Source: JALQXV01 sp964540445
GTDB lineage: Bacteria > Patescibacteriota > Saccharimonadia > Saccharimonadales > 2-12-FULL-41-12
Assembly (NCBI GenBank): GCA_964540445.1
Contig: CAZIMF010000044.1
Span: 1-7,367 of the forward strand
DNA length: 7,367 nt
Direction: 5' to 3'
A model generated the notes under the pieces. It ran no database searches, was not told the DNA's origin, and saw nothing but the letters and a program-made list of their open reading frames with translations. Within the stretch, counting starts at the first letter, position 1. Every line of letters begins with the position of its first letter. The translations under genes and the position numbers were made by a program. Shown here piece by piece: positions 1 through 6,624 of this stretch.

Positions 1-546
1 ATGCCAGCAACTACTAAAGATTTACACATTTTCTCACATGCGGTAAAAAGTCTTGAAGATCCGCAGCAACATATAACTGGAAATATATTTGAGCCACTTC
101 CTCTGCCAGATGACTCGGTGGCCCTTATAACTTGTTTTGACTCGTGGCCGTATCACTTTCAGCGAGATGACACGATTCACCCCCCTGACGCAGATTTTGG
201 ACAAATTGCAGTCGATACGCTACTTAGGTTTTATCAAAAACTTGCTCCTGGTGGGAAAATAGTCATTTTTCCTTGGTCAATTAAGCGCGATGCATATCAA
301 GATGTTAAAAGTGATGCGCGAGTCTTAGAGGCGGTTCGTAATGAATTCGGCGATAGAACTGAACAGGTTAGTTACAGCGGCCGTACCACTTATAATATGC
401 TACGTAGCTGGATGTCTACGGTAGATCATGAAATCGCTGAAAACCTATCCCCCATCTTTGATACTAATCATACGCACTACGATGTGCTCATTATCTCTAA
501 GCCCAAAGGCTCCTCACTTAAAGCTTCTGAAAGTTGGATGTCTTAG
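1..546 (+). CDS. SAM-dependent methyltransferase-like protein, probably truncated at the left edge
   Basis: The reading frame is open from the first base to TAG at 544-546 (181 aa visible). The segment 'LPLPDDSVALITCF' followed by 'LLRFYQKLAPGGKIVIF' matches the pattern of class I (Rossmann-fold) SAM-dependent methyltransferases: the acidic-loop 'lPfpDnSfDlv' strand, then the 'LkPGGkliv' strand. The glycine-rich SAM-binding motif I, which should lie about 40-60 residues before the LPLPDDS segment, is not present. Only about 31 residues precede that segment, so the ATG at base 1 is probably an internal methionine and the true start lies upstream of the window. The alternative is a degenerate or non-catalytic methyltransferase fold. 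The methyl acceptor cannot be told. The gene converges with the HEPN/CBS gene, with 3 nt between the stops. I am fairly sure of the fold and unsure of the start. Confidence 0.6.
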   Translation: MPATTKDLHIFSHAVKSLEDPQQHITGNIFEPLPLPDDSVALITCFDSWPYHFQRDDTIHPPDADFGQIAVDTLLRFYQKLAPGGKIVIFPWSIKRDAYQDVKSDARVLEAVRNEFGDRTEQVSYSGRTTYNMLRSWMSTVDHEIAENLSPIFDTNHTHYDVLIISKPKGSSLKASESWMS

Positions 547-549
547 CCT

Positions 550-1284
550 CTAAAAGACAAGCTCAGGGCTTGTTAAGTCCCAGGCAGTAATAATACCGAG
601 GGGCTTTTCGGTTTCTTTCCCATGTTCAGTTATAAAAACCATCCCCACGCGCTTTTTTTGGTGAATTGCTTCGCTAAATGTATTGTAAACCTCAGACAAA
701 GATGAGTTTTTTGGTAAAAATTTAAAACATTCCCCAAGATGGGCAGACAGCGGCAAAAACTCTTTGAAATCATTAATGGTCATATCTTTGGTGACAATTG
801 CTTCTCCGGCACTTACTAAGTACGCCAAAATGCAATTTTCACTAAAAATACCAATCATGTCGTTATTTTCAATAATCGGCACGTGCGTATATATGTTTTT
901 ATACATAGTACCCATTACTTCTACTGCATTGGCCGCCAGCGTTGAGGTAAATATTTGCTGGGCAGGGATAGCAATGTGCAAAGCATTGGGCGGGTTTAAT
1001 AATGATCTATGGATGGATGCGTATAGCTTGATAAGTTCAGTATTTGGTAACGTTATTGGTGTTGCAACTGATGGTATAGGGTTATGCACCAAGCTGTTTC
1101 GTATCTGGGCCACGGCCCGTAAGACTTGTTGGTTGCGTGCGACAACCGGATTTGTTGCTGACAAATGTTGAATTAAATATCCATGGTCGGCGTATTTGTC
1201 GGTTGGATATTCCTGCCGCAAAAAATGATCAATCTCGTTGTATAGAGTAAGAAGGGTTTCAGCTGTATCTTGATCGGCTTTCAT
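550..1284 (-). CDS. HEPN-like N-terminal region fused to a CBS domain pair
   Basis: This is a cytosolic 244-aa protein with no membrane segment or signal peptide. Residues 1-100 are helical and contain 'RNSLVH' (R62, N63, H67), the R-N-x3-H signature of HEPN domains, many of which are RNases or toxins and some of which are only RNA-binding or structural. Residues about 103-157 ('HVPIIENNDMIGIFSEN') and 163-240 ('VFITE...PLGIITAWDL') have the strand pattern of two CBS repeats, which usually bind adenine nucleotides (AMP, ATP, SAM) and switch an attached domain. The ATG at 1284 follows AAAGAG 8 nt upstream, a weak ribosome site. The gene lies 80 nt behind the response regulator on the same strand, so it may be co-transcribed with the kinase and regulator or use its own promoter. 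The CBS call is firm. The HEPN call rests on one motif and helical character. An inferred role is nucleotide-gated RNA binding or cleavage, and a plain CBS regulatory protein is the alternative. Confidence 0.65.
   Translation of the reverse strand: MKADQDTAETLLTLYNEIDHFLRQEYPTDKYADHGYLIQHLSATNPVVARNQQVLRAVAQIRNSLVHNPIPSVATPITLPNTELIKLYASIHRSLLNPPNALHIAIPAQQIFTSTLAANAVEVMGTMYKNIYTHVPIIENNDMIGIFSENCILAYLVSAGEAIVTKDMTINDFKEFLPLSAHLGECFKFLPKNSSLSEVYNTFSEAIHQKKRVGMVFITEHGKETEKPLGIITAWDLTSPELVF
557..573. terminator. candidate bidirectional terminator hairpin between convergent genes
   Basis: ACAAGC (557-562) and GCTTGT (568-573) form a 6-bp perfect stem around a 5-nt loop. On the minus strand the stem is followed by CTTTTAG, and on the plus strand it lies 10 nt after the TAG of the methyltransferase-like gene. 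The hairpin lies within the last codons of the minus-strand gene. The stem is short and the T-tract is modest, so termination is plausible but not assured. Confidence 0.3.
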
Positions 1285-1294
1285 AATGACTCTT

Positions 1295-1322
1295 TGTCTA
1301 CGTCACGTAACTGTTACGTCAA
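1295..1322 (-). promoter_or_regulatory. possible promoter of the HEPN/CBS gene
   Basis: Reading the minus strand, TTGACG (1322-1317) is a near-consensus -35. It is followed after 16 nt by TAGACA (1300-1295), a weak -10 lying 10 nt before the ATG. The perfect inverted repeat 1305-1319 occupies the spacer and part of the -35. The -10 matches consensus at only three positions, so the call is tentative. Confidence 0.3.
1305..1319. repeat. 15-nt perfect palindrome, candidate operator
   Basis: ACGTAAC (1305-1311), one central base, and GTTACGT (1313-1319) form a perfect inverted repeat. The loop is too small for an RNA hairpin, so a dimeric DNA-binding protein is the likelier reader. It lies 21 nt upstream of the HEPN/CBS start codon. 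Confidence 0.45.
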
Positions 1323-1364
1323 TTCTAACACAGCTATTTAACTAAAATTCACCACAAACTTCGT

Positions 1365-1763
1365 TTATTTCGATTCGGCGTTGAGTTTGTTACGAATGCT
1401 GTTAACCACATAAGCAATATCCCAGTCGGATTTCACCATATAGTCGTAGGCGCCATTTTTGAGGGCTTCATTGATGTCGTCTGTGCCGCTCAGATTGGTA
1501 AGCATCATAACGGGGATGTTTTTGCCTTCCTCGGTGGCACGTAGTTCTTGAAGCATAGAAAGGCCGCCTTTATTTGGCATCATTATATCAAGCAAAATAA
1601 GATCAGGCTTTTGCTCGATTGCCATTGCTAGACCCTGGTTGCCATCATTTGCGACTATGACATCAAAACCTTCATTTTCGAGGCGATCTTTAAGCACCTC
1701 CAAAATGGGTGCGTCATCCTCGATAACTAATATTTTGTGGAGTTTGGTTTGTTGATCGTCCAT
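1365..1763 (-). CDS. receiver-only response regulator (CheY-like)
   Basis: This is a 132-aa protein made of one receiver (REC) domain with no DNA-binding or enzymatic output domain. The full active site is visible: the acidic pocket E15/D16/D17 in 'VIEDD', the phospho-acceptor D59 in 'LLDIMMP', the switch residue T89 in 'MMLTN', and K111 in 'MVKSD'. The domain should be phosphorylated by a histidine kinase and signal by binding a partner protein, as CheY or Spo0F do. The ATG at 1763 is chosen because AGAGGAAG lies 5 nt upstream. A GTG at 1790 would add nine residues but would place the ribosome site inside the gene. The start is 26 nt after the stop of the PAS kinase on the same strand, making a kinase-regulator operon, with the HEPN/CBS gene 80 nt downstream. 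Family and activity are certain and the downstream target is unknown. Confidence 0.95.
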   Translation of the reverse strand: MDDQQTKLHKILVIEDDAPILEVLKDRLENEGFDVIVANDGNQGLAMAIEQKPDLILLDIMMPNKGGLSMLQELRATEEGKNIPVMMLTNLSGTDDINEALKNGAYDYMVKSDWDIAYVVNSIRNKLNAESK

Positions 1764-1768
1764 TGATG

Positions 1769-1784
1769 CTTCCTCTGTATTATA
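1769..1784 (-). promoter_or_regulatory. strong ribosome binding site, with an embedded TATAAT, before the response regulator
   Basis: On the minus strand AGAGGAAG (1776-1769) sits 5 nt before the ATG at 1763 and decides that start. A perfect TATAAT (1784-1779) lies just ahead of it. No convincing -35 is seen 16-18 nt upstream, so an internal promoter giving extra regulator relative to kinase is possible but weakly supported. Confidence 0.5.
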
Positions 1785-1789
1785 GTGCA

Positions 1790-3037
1790 CTAATGCTTAA
1801 CGGGTAGTGTAACATAAAATGTTGTCCCACTATTTTCGACTGAATCAAACCATATGTTACCCCCAGCCTGATCCGTCAATGCTTTGCTTATATAAAGTCC
1901 GAGCCCTGACCCGTCATTGACCAGATTTTGAGCATTTGCCGCCCGGAAGAATTTTGCGAATATCATGCTTTGCTGTTCGGCAGGAATGCCACAACCGTGA
2001 TCAATTATCTTAATAAGTATATCGTTTGGCTGTTTTTTAACACTGATGCTAATTGTCTGGCCTTCGGAACTATATTTAAAGGAATTAGTAAGTAGGTTAT
2101 GCAAAATAACTCGCACCCAGCTTGGATCAATTAAGATGATTGGCAAATTTTTATCAATGTTTTTTACAAGGTTGATCTTTTTGTCGGTAAGCCCAGTAGA
2201 TAGTTCATTAATAACCTGATCGAGTACAACTGCTAATCTGACAGGTTGAGGGTTTGCCGAAAAGGTACCAAAGTCAATATCCGCGACCTCCAGCAGTACA
2301 CGCACCAGCTCGATCATCCGTTCGTTCGACTCATGAATTTGATTGAGATAGTGTTGCTGTTGGGCTTTTGTAAGCTTCCCGCCTTTATTTAGCAGTGCTT
2401 CAGACACCCACTTAATTGCTGTTAAAGGAGTACGTAGTTGGTGCGAGGCAACCGTTAAAAAGTCGGACTTTACCTTATCAAGGTTAAGTAACTCCTCCTC
2501 AGTTTTTTTATGCAGCTCAAACTCTTTTTCACTCTCTCGTACCTCGGCCTGAAATAATTTGTTTTGTTTTTTTAATTGCTTGGTAATTTTACTCTTTTTC
2601 TCTTCGATTTGCTTGAGTTTTACAAACTTTGTTACGTCAACGACGCAGTGAATAATAAAGTCTACTGTACCGTGCTCGCCCATTACCGGGGAGTTAAGAG
2701 GACTCCAGTATCGCTCCTCGAACCCACTGCCCTTCGAAGCTGGTTGCGGAATATCGTATTTTTGTACCGGCATTACGCTAGGAGCTTTATGGGTAAGGAC
2801 TTTGTTGAGCGACGCGGTAAGATGTTTTACGCCGTTGGCATGTGGGTCGTCGGGATTATCGGGAAAAACTTCAAACAGTGGCTTGCCCACTATTTTCTCT
2901 CGTATTGTGTTGGTTGCCTTTAAATAAGCGTCACTGGCTTCGACAATGGTAAAGTCGGGCTCTAGCACCAGATATAAACCAGGTACCGCATCAAATATGG
3001 TATGGAAGTCAGGCTTCTTTATGTGGCTGGGTTTCAT
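1790..3037 (-). CDS. soluble PAS-domain sensor histidine kinase
   Basis: This is a 415-aa cytosolic kinase with no membrane segment. Residues about 12-138 form a PAS domain whose FPDNPDDP...VQKYDIP...FEERYWSPLNSPV...DFIIH...DVT pattern resembles the PAS_4-type sensors common in hybrid kinases of Proteobacteria and Bacteroidetes. A lysine/glutamate-rich coiled coil (139-187) leads to the dimerisation and phosphoacceptor domain with H199 in 'SHQLRTPLT'. The ATPase domain shows the N box (N318 in 'HNLLTNSFKYS'), G1 (D346, G348, G350 in 'DHGCGIP'), the F box ('FAKFF') and G2 (G376-G380 in 'GSGLGLY'). All catalytic residues are intact. It should autophosphorylate and pass phosphate to D59 of the adjacent receiver. 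The start is chosen at ATG 3037, just before the PAS domain. In-frame ATG 3055 and TTG 3091 are alternatives and none has a good ribosome site. The PAS ligand is unknown. Confidence 0.92.
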   Translation of the reverse strand: MKPSHIKKPDFHTIFDAVPGLYLVLEPDFTIVEASDAYLKATNTIREKIVGKPLFEVFPDNPDDPHANGVKHLTASLNKVLTHKAPSVMPVQKYDIPQPASKGSGFEERYWSPLNSPVMGEHGTVDFIIHCVVDVTKFVKLKQIEEKKSKITKQLKKQNKLFQAEVRESEKEFELHKKTEEELLNLDKVKSDFLTVASHQLRTPLTAIKWVSEALLNKGGKLTKAQQQHYLNQIHESNERMIELVRVLLEVADIDFGTFSANPQPVRLAVVLDQVINELSTGLTDKKINLVKNIDKNLPIILIDPSWVRVILHNLLTNSFKYSSEGQTISISVKKQPNDILIKIIDHGCGIPAEQQSMIFAKFFRAANAQNLVNDGSGLGLYISKALTDQAGGNIWFDSVENSGTTFYVTLPVKH

Positions 3038-3110
3038 ATAAAAATTACCATGCATACAGTATGGCACGAAATTAAACCATGCCGAATACAAACAACGGTG
3101 GACAATAAAT

Positions 3111-3138
3111 AATATACTGCCATACTTAATAAGAGCAA
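3111..3138 (-). promoter_or_regulatory. promoter of the PAS kinase-regulator operon
   Basis: On the minus strand TTGCTC (3138-3133), a 16-nt spacer and TATATT (3116-3111) form a good sigma-70-type pair. Transcription would begin near 3104, giving a leader of about 67 nt to the ATG at 3037. The -10 overlaps the candidate -10 of the divergent membrane-protein operon. Confidence 0.5.
3113..3118 (+). promoter_or_regulatory. candidate -10 box for the membrane protein-kinase operon
   Basis: TATACT differs from consensus by one base and would place the transcription start near 3125, 29 nt before the ATG at 3154. No clear -35 is visible 16-18 nt upstream, so an activator or a different promoter is possible. 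Confidence 0.3.
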
Positions 3139-3153
3139 TAAAAGTAAATAAAC

Positions 3154-3915
3154 ATGTCTAAAAAAATATTTCATGTCGTTCACAGGCCAAAACTTACAAG
3201 ACATATGGTGAATTTAAAACAGCTTTTGCCACGTTTTAAGCAATTTGTGCATGACTACAACTTACCAATAATCATGACGTTTATTTTTGTACTATTGGTT
3301 GTGGGAGCTTCTGTGCTGCGCCTATCACAAAAATCATCACTTGCAGACTTACTTGTCCAGGCTACAACTACCGGCAGTGACTACGGGACGTTACTCAGTA
3401 AGGATAAAGTTGATGAGTTCAAAAAAAATAATGACACCAACCAGCCTGCTGTAAAGTCACCCACAAACGCACAAACTTCTTTTGCGATAAGTACTACTTC
3501 GGTTAGCGGGGCTTCCGGCGGCGGATCATCTGCTACCGGCACCGGCACTGGATCAACCCCTGCTTCGCCATTTACCACTTCAATTGCTTCATTCCAGCAG
3601 GATAGTGTAGCCCTGGAATGCACAAACCCAAAACCGAAGCCACAAACGTGCTCCAAGCGGTATACATTTAAAGCTGGTGTACGCTCCCAAAATGGCCCTG
3701 GAACCGTTAACTATAGCTGGCGCAGTAGTTTGGCGAGCGTTCAAGAGAATGGCACTATTTCAGTTGGTGGCGGTCAAGTTATCTCCAACCTGCAAAAAGT
3801 AATTACTATTCAGTGTACCAATCCGACCAGTTTTAATCTCCAAATTGTCACCACCTCACCTACCGCTTCCCAATCATCAGTTATCAATGTTAATCACAAT
3901 TGCAATGAAATTTAG
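3154..3915 (+). CDS. single-pass membrane protein with a cysteine-containing extracytoplasmic domain
   Basis: I recognise no named family. The 253-aa protein starts with a basic cytoplasmic tail (1-34, rich in K, R and H). A transmembrane helix or uncleaved signal anchor spans about 37-57 ('IIMTFIFVLLVVGASVLRL'). A Ser/Thr/Gly/Pro-rich flexible stretch follows (about 100-145, including a Gly-rich and TGTGTG-like run). The C-terminal domain, of about 105 residues, is strand-rich with a 'VNYSWRSS' segment suggestive of an immunoglobulin-like sandwich. It has four cysteines (C156, C166, C221, C250) that could form two disulfides outside the membrane. The last 11 nt overlap the start of the histidine kinase, implying translational coupling and a shared task. 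It may be the ligand-binding or surface partner of that kinase, or a surface protein the kinase monitors. The ATG is preceded only by A-rich sequence with no strong ribosome site. Confidence 0.8.
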   Translation: MSKKIFHVVHRPKLTRHMVNLKQLLPRFKQFVHDYNLPIIMTFIFVLLVVGASVLRLSQKSSLADLLVQATTTGSDYGTLLSKDKVDEFKKNNDTNQPAVKSPTNAQTSFAISTTSVSGASGGGSSATGTGTGSTPASPFTTSIASFQQDSVALECTNPKPKPQTCSKRYTFKAGVRSQNGPGTVNYSWRSSLASVQENGTISVGGGQVISNLQKVITIQCTNPTSFNLQIVTTSPTASQSSVINVNHNCNEI

Positions 3916-5863
3916 AAGTATCTTTCATTTTAATAGTTTGTACAGCCGCTTTATTCTTCGCGTTCTCGCCCCACCGTTTATCATTCTTCTGGCATTAAGT
4001 ATTGTCGGGCTGCACCAACTTGACAGTATTCTTCACCACCAGGCCATCGATGACTTAAAGCGGTCGGCAGCCACTACTGCAGCAACATTGGAACGTGAAT
4101 TTACGCTTCGTGAAACTGTTCTCAAACAAACAGGTTCGGAACTATTTATTATCAAAAGCGAGTACACCGAGAGCAAAAATAAGCTCGAAAGTGATCATGC
4201 TGCCTGCCGTGCCTTCATTCAGCAAAAATTCACCTACGTTGCTGCCCCTAATGGAGTTTGCGAGCCATTTGCGGCTGGCCTGACTGATACAAGAACCAGC
4301 CTGGCGTCTCTTGAAAATGAATATGTTAAACGCGGTGAAGAGCTTATCCAAAACCAAAACCAGCGTATCAACGAGCGTTTGTCAGCCTATAAAGCATTCT
4401 TTCCCGAAACATTAGCGCTACTGATTATTGATGACAATAAATCGCTTGTTAGTTCAGCATATTCAGGAGCTTATCCTGGCACCAATGACGTCTTTATTGC
4501 TGACGCAGAAGCGGCGTTAACAAGTCCCATACGGGGTAAAATGACTTCAAGCGAAACATTTCAGATAGCAACATTCGCTTTTCAAATTCCCGGGGGCAGT
4601 GTACTGGCTGCCTATGATGTTCAAAATGAGCATTTTATTAGGCAGGCGTGGGAAAGTGCTCCGATTGATAAGACTCGTGCCCTGGCAGTGCTGCTTGATA
4701 GCGAAGGCAATTCGGTTTTTCCGGTCCTAAAGAATCCAAATAGCTTTATAGGTACTGTAGATGACTTGCACAAGAAAGCTTTTATAAAGGTTAATTTGGA
4801 CTCGGTTGAACACACGGCGGTTGGGGCCTCGGCCGGAGCATCTAATTGGACAGCAGTTGTGGCTTCACCGACTGCCGCAGTATTATCCCCCATTCGTGAT
4901 GCCCAGCTGGCCGGGATAATAACGATCGGCCTGCTAATAGTAGGCTTCTTGTGGGTTGGTACTTTCTTTATTCGCCGCACACTGCGTAACATCGTTAGCT
5001 TGGTCAGCGGCGCAATAGTGTTTGGTGAGGGCAAACTTGATTATAAAATTAAACTTGATCACCATGCTGATGGTGAGTTCACGCAACTGGCCGATACTAT
5101 GAACAGTATGGCTGGTCGGATTGCGACTGCCGAAAAAGCGGTTGACGTAAAAAACAAAGAATTTATATCAATAGCCACTCATGAAATCCGTTCACCGCTA
5201 ACGGCGATTATCGCCAATCTTACCCTATTTCGTGATGTACATGAAGCAAAGCTCGATCCAAAAGGTAAGCACGTCATCGACCAAGCTTATTCAAGTACCG
5301 TTCGGCTGAGAGATCTAGTAAATGACATGCTGAACGTTGCACACCTGGAAAGTGGCCAGGATGCAGCAACGCTTGCGCCGGTAGCAGTTAAGCCGCTGAT
5401 ACAGAATGTTTTGGTCAGCATGAATCAAGTAGCTACCATAGCCAAAGTTAACTTGATGTATATTGACACGCATAGCGCTGATATTGTGGCTGACGAGCAA
5501 CGCTTGCGGATAATCATCAACAATTTTATCTCAAACGCCATCAAATATAATCGCCCAGGCGGTCACGTGATAGTTTCACATAAACATAAAGACAACCAGC
5601 TGATTACTACTATCCAAGACGATGGTCTAGGTATCCCAGAAGATCAGAAAACACATATGTTTGAAAAATTCTTTAGAGTAAAAGATGATGATCGTCAAGG
5701 TGTCACGGGCACTGGTCTCGGAATGTATATAGTTAAGCAATATATCGAACAGATGCACGGCGAAATTTGGTTTGAATCGGTCCATGGCAAAAGCACCAGC
5801 TTTAGTTTCAGTCTGCCTCTAGCGGGCACTGCTGTAACGGTAGCCGATGAAGACTCGCGATAA
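3905..5863 (+). CDS. membrane sensor histidine kinase with a large extracytoplasmic domain and HAMP linker
   Basis: This is a 652-aa transmembrane kinase. A first membrane helix (about 16-37) is followed by an extracytoplasmic region (38-334) that begins helical or coiled-coil. It contains two cysteines (C101, C119) and later a Cache-like alpha/beta part ('ALLIIDDNKSLVSS', 'ALAVLLDSEGNSVFP'). The second helix (335-356) leads to a HAMP-like linker (to about 408), the phosphoacceptor H426 in 'ATHEIRSPLTAI', and an ATPase domain. That domain has N544 ('NNFISNAIKYN'), D573/G574/G576 ('DDGLGIP'), 'FEKFFRV', and G602-G606 ('GTGLGMYI'). All key catalytic residues are present. The start at ATG 3905 overlaps the end of the membrane-protein gene by 11 nt (ATGAAATTTAG). 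ATG 3887 and ATG 3845 are longer in-frame options. No cognate regulator adjoins it on this strand, so the divergent receiver at 1763-1365 is the nearest candidate partner. The ligand is unknown. Confidence 0.93.
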   Translation: MKFRSIFHFNSLYSRFILRVLAPPFIILLALSIVGLHQLDSILHHQAIDDLKRSAATTAATLEREFTLRETVLKQTGSELFIIKSEYTESKNKLESDHAACRAFIQQKFTYVAAPNGVCEPFAAGLTDTRTSLASLENEYVKRGEELIQNQNQRINERLSAYKAFFPETLALLIIDDNKSLVSSAYSGAYPGTNDVFIADAEAALTSPIRGKMTSSETFQIATFAFQIPGGSVLAAYDVQNEHFIRQAWESAPIDKTRALAVLLDSEGNSVFPVLKNPNSFIGTVDDLHKKAFIKVNLDSVEHTAVGASAGASNWTAVVASPTAAVLSPIRDAQLAGIITIGLLIVGFLWVGTFFIRRTLRNIVSLVSGAIVFGEGKLDYKIKLDHHADGEFTQLADTMNSMAGRIATAEKAVDVKNKEFISIATHEIRSPLTAIIANLTLFRDVHEAKLDPKGKHVIDQAYSSTVRLRDLVNDMLNVAHLESGQDAATLAPVAVKPLIQNVLVSMNQVATIAKVNLMYIDTHSADIVADEQRLRIIINNFISNAIKYNRPGGHVIVSHKHKDNQLITTIQDDGLGIPEDQKTHMFEKFFRVKDDDRQGVTGTGLGMYIVKQYIEQMHGEIWFESVHGKSTSFSFSLPLAGTAVTVADEDSR

Positions 5864-5868
5864 AGCCT

Positions 5869-6135
5869 TTATGCAGAATATTTCGAACGATGAATGCAGC
5901 CAGCCCAACAACAAGGCCGGCGCTTTCCGGCTGTAAGCTGCGAGCGAGTCCTTTCTATTCGGCGAGTCCTCGTCACCGCTTGTTTGGCATCTTCGACTAA
6001 GCATATCCATTCATTACGAGCAAGCGGCGTAATATCTTCCCACACTGCTAATGCCTTAGGGTTAGCAATAAGAACTTTTCTCAAATCAGCCGGCAACTTA
6101 TGTACTACACCATCAGCTATTTCTACTTTAGTCAT
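5869..6135 (-). CDS. YdeI/OmpD-associated (OmdA-like) family small protein
   Basis: This is an 88-aa basic protein. The patterns 'LARNEWICLVEDAK' (38-51) and 'TRTRRIERTRSQLTAGKRRP' (55-74), then CCWAGCIHR, are characteristic of the YdeI/OmdA family, named after a protein linked to OmpD and to antimicrobial or bacteriocin resistance. The biochemical role remains unknown. It is the short single-domain form, without an N-terminal DUF1905-type domain. C75, C76, C80 and H82 could bind metal. The start at ATG 6135 is favoured because a good promoter puts the transcription start on that base. ATG 6150 would add five residues but overlaps the promoter spacer. The gene is tail-to-tail with the membrane kinase, with 5 nt between stops. 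Confidence 0.8.
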   Translation of the reverse strand: MTKVEIADGVVHKLPADLRKVLIANPKALAVWEDITPLARNEWICLVEDAKQAVTRTRRIERTRSQLTAGKRRPCCWAGCIHRSKYSA

Positions 6136-6141
6136 AACTCC

Positions 6142-6170
6142 ATTGTACATCTGCTATATTCTTGGCTCAA
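6142..6170 (-). promoter_or_regulatory. leaderless-type promoter of the YdeI/OmdA-like gene
   Basis: On the minus strand TTGAGC (6170-6165), exactly 17 nt, then TACAAT (6147-6142) form a strong pair. Six nt separate the -10 from ATG 6135, so transcription should begin at or beside the start codon. A GGAG lies only 2 nt before that ATG, too close for a normal ribosome site. Confidence 0.6.
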
Positions 6171-6234
6171 CCACACAATTTTAAGTAACTAACTCGTCCA
6201 CCATAGTTAAGGGTGAGGTTGGTGGGGTCGTCAA

Positions 6235-6618
6235 CTAGGCTTGCGCTTCAAAATCATTGTTGAGTGTTTCTATGGCATTTGCTAATGCTGCAGTGATTTC
6301 TGCTGAAGTTGGAGGACCAAAGCCCCGCATTAGCATTAATGCTGCACTATCAAACACAAAAGGAACACCAGCTATATTCTTTGCAAGTCCTTCGCCTGTA
6401 ACAGTGATATTCTGTTGTGGCGTCATAGGGTCTTGTGCGTGGTCTATACTAATTCCCCCAAGACTTACGACAGTTCTTACAAATTCGTCGGGTCCTTCGA
6501 TTGGAGTTACTTCGGCCAGCGGGCTTACTGCAACGCCAAAACTAAATCGTTCTAGCTCTGCTGCTAACTTCTCTTCAGCAGCTCCAGGACGAAAAATTAA
6601 ATCATCTAAACTTGTCAT
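6235..6618 (-). CDS. uncharacterised acidic 127-aa protein
   Basis: I do not recognise this protein. It is acidic, has no cysteines, signal peptide or membrane segment, and looks like a compact alpha/beta cytosolic domain. Features include a helical start (11-26, 'GAAEEKLAAELERF'), strand segments near 45-58 and 70-90 ('QNITVTGEGLAKNIAGVPFVFD'), a glycine turn ('MRGFGPPTS', 97-105) and a C-terminal helix (105-124). The minus frame is preferred over an overlapping plus-strand frame because its composition is normal for a soluble protein and a promoter points directly at its ATG. The gene is 84 nt upstream of the promoterless side of the YdeI/OmdA-like gene's own start region and divergent from the 160-aa gene at 6772. 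An inverted repeat inside its promoter suggests regulation by a repressor. Function is unknown. Confidence 0.7.
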   Translation of the reverse strand: MTSLDDLIFRPGAAEEKLAAELERFSFGVAVSPLAEVTPIEGPDEFVRTVVSLGGISIDHAQDPMTPQQNITVTGEGLAKNIAGVPFVFDSAALMLMRGFGPPTSAEITAALANAIETLNNDFEAQA

Positions 6619-6624
6619 AAACTA

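Noticed and set aside
764..1171. Plus-strand open frame of 135 codons inside the HEPN/CBS gene
   Set aside because: It is antisense to a gene with clear CBS pattern, has no ribosome site or recognisable domain, and is a by-product of codon composition.
3038..3091. Longer PAS kinase starting at TTG 3091
   Set aside because: TTG is a rare start, no ribosome site precedes it, and the added 18 residues lie outside the PAS domain. ATG 3037 is preferred, with ATG 3055 possible.
3505..3565. Short GGC/ACCGGC-like repetition as a tandem repeat locus
   Set aside because: It encodes the Gly/Ser/Thr-rich linker of the membrane protein and is irregular. It is low-complexity coding sequence, not a separate repeat element.
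5916..5931. GCCGG-N6-CCGGC hairpin downstream of the membrane kinase as a terminator
   Set aside because: It lies inside the conserved KRRP-coding segment of the opposite gene and is not followed by a T-run, so it is probably a coding coincidence.
5894..6184. Plus-strand open frame of 96 codons opposite the YdeI/OmdA-like gene
   Set aside because: The minus frame carries the family motifs (NEWIC, KRRPCCW), so this is its antisense shadow.
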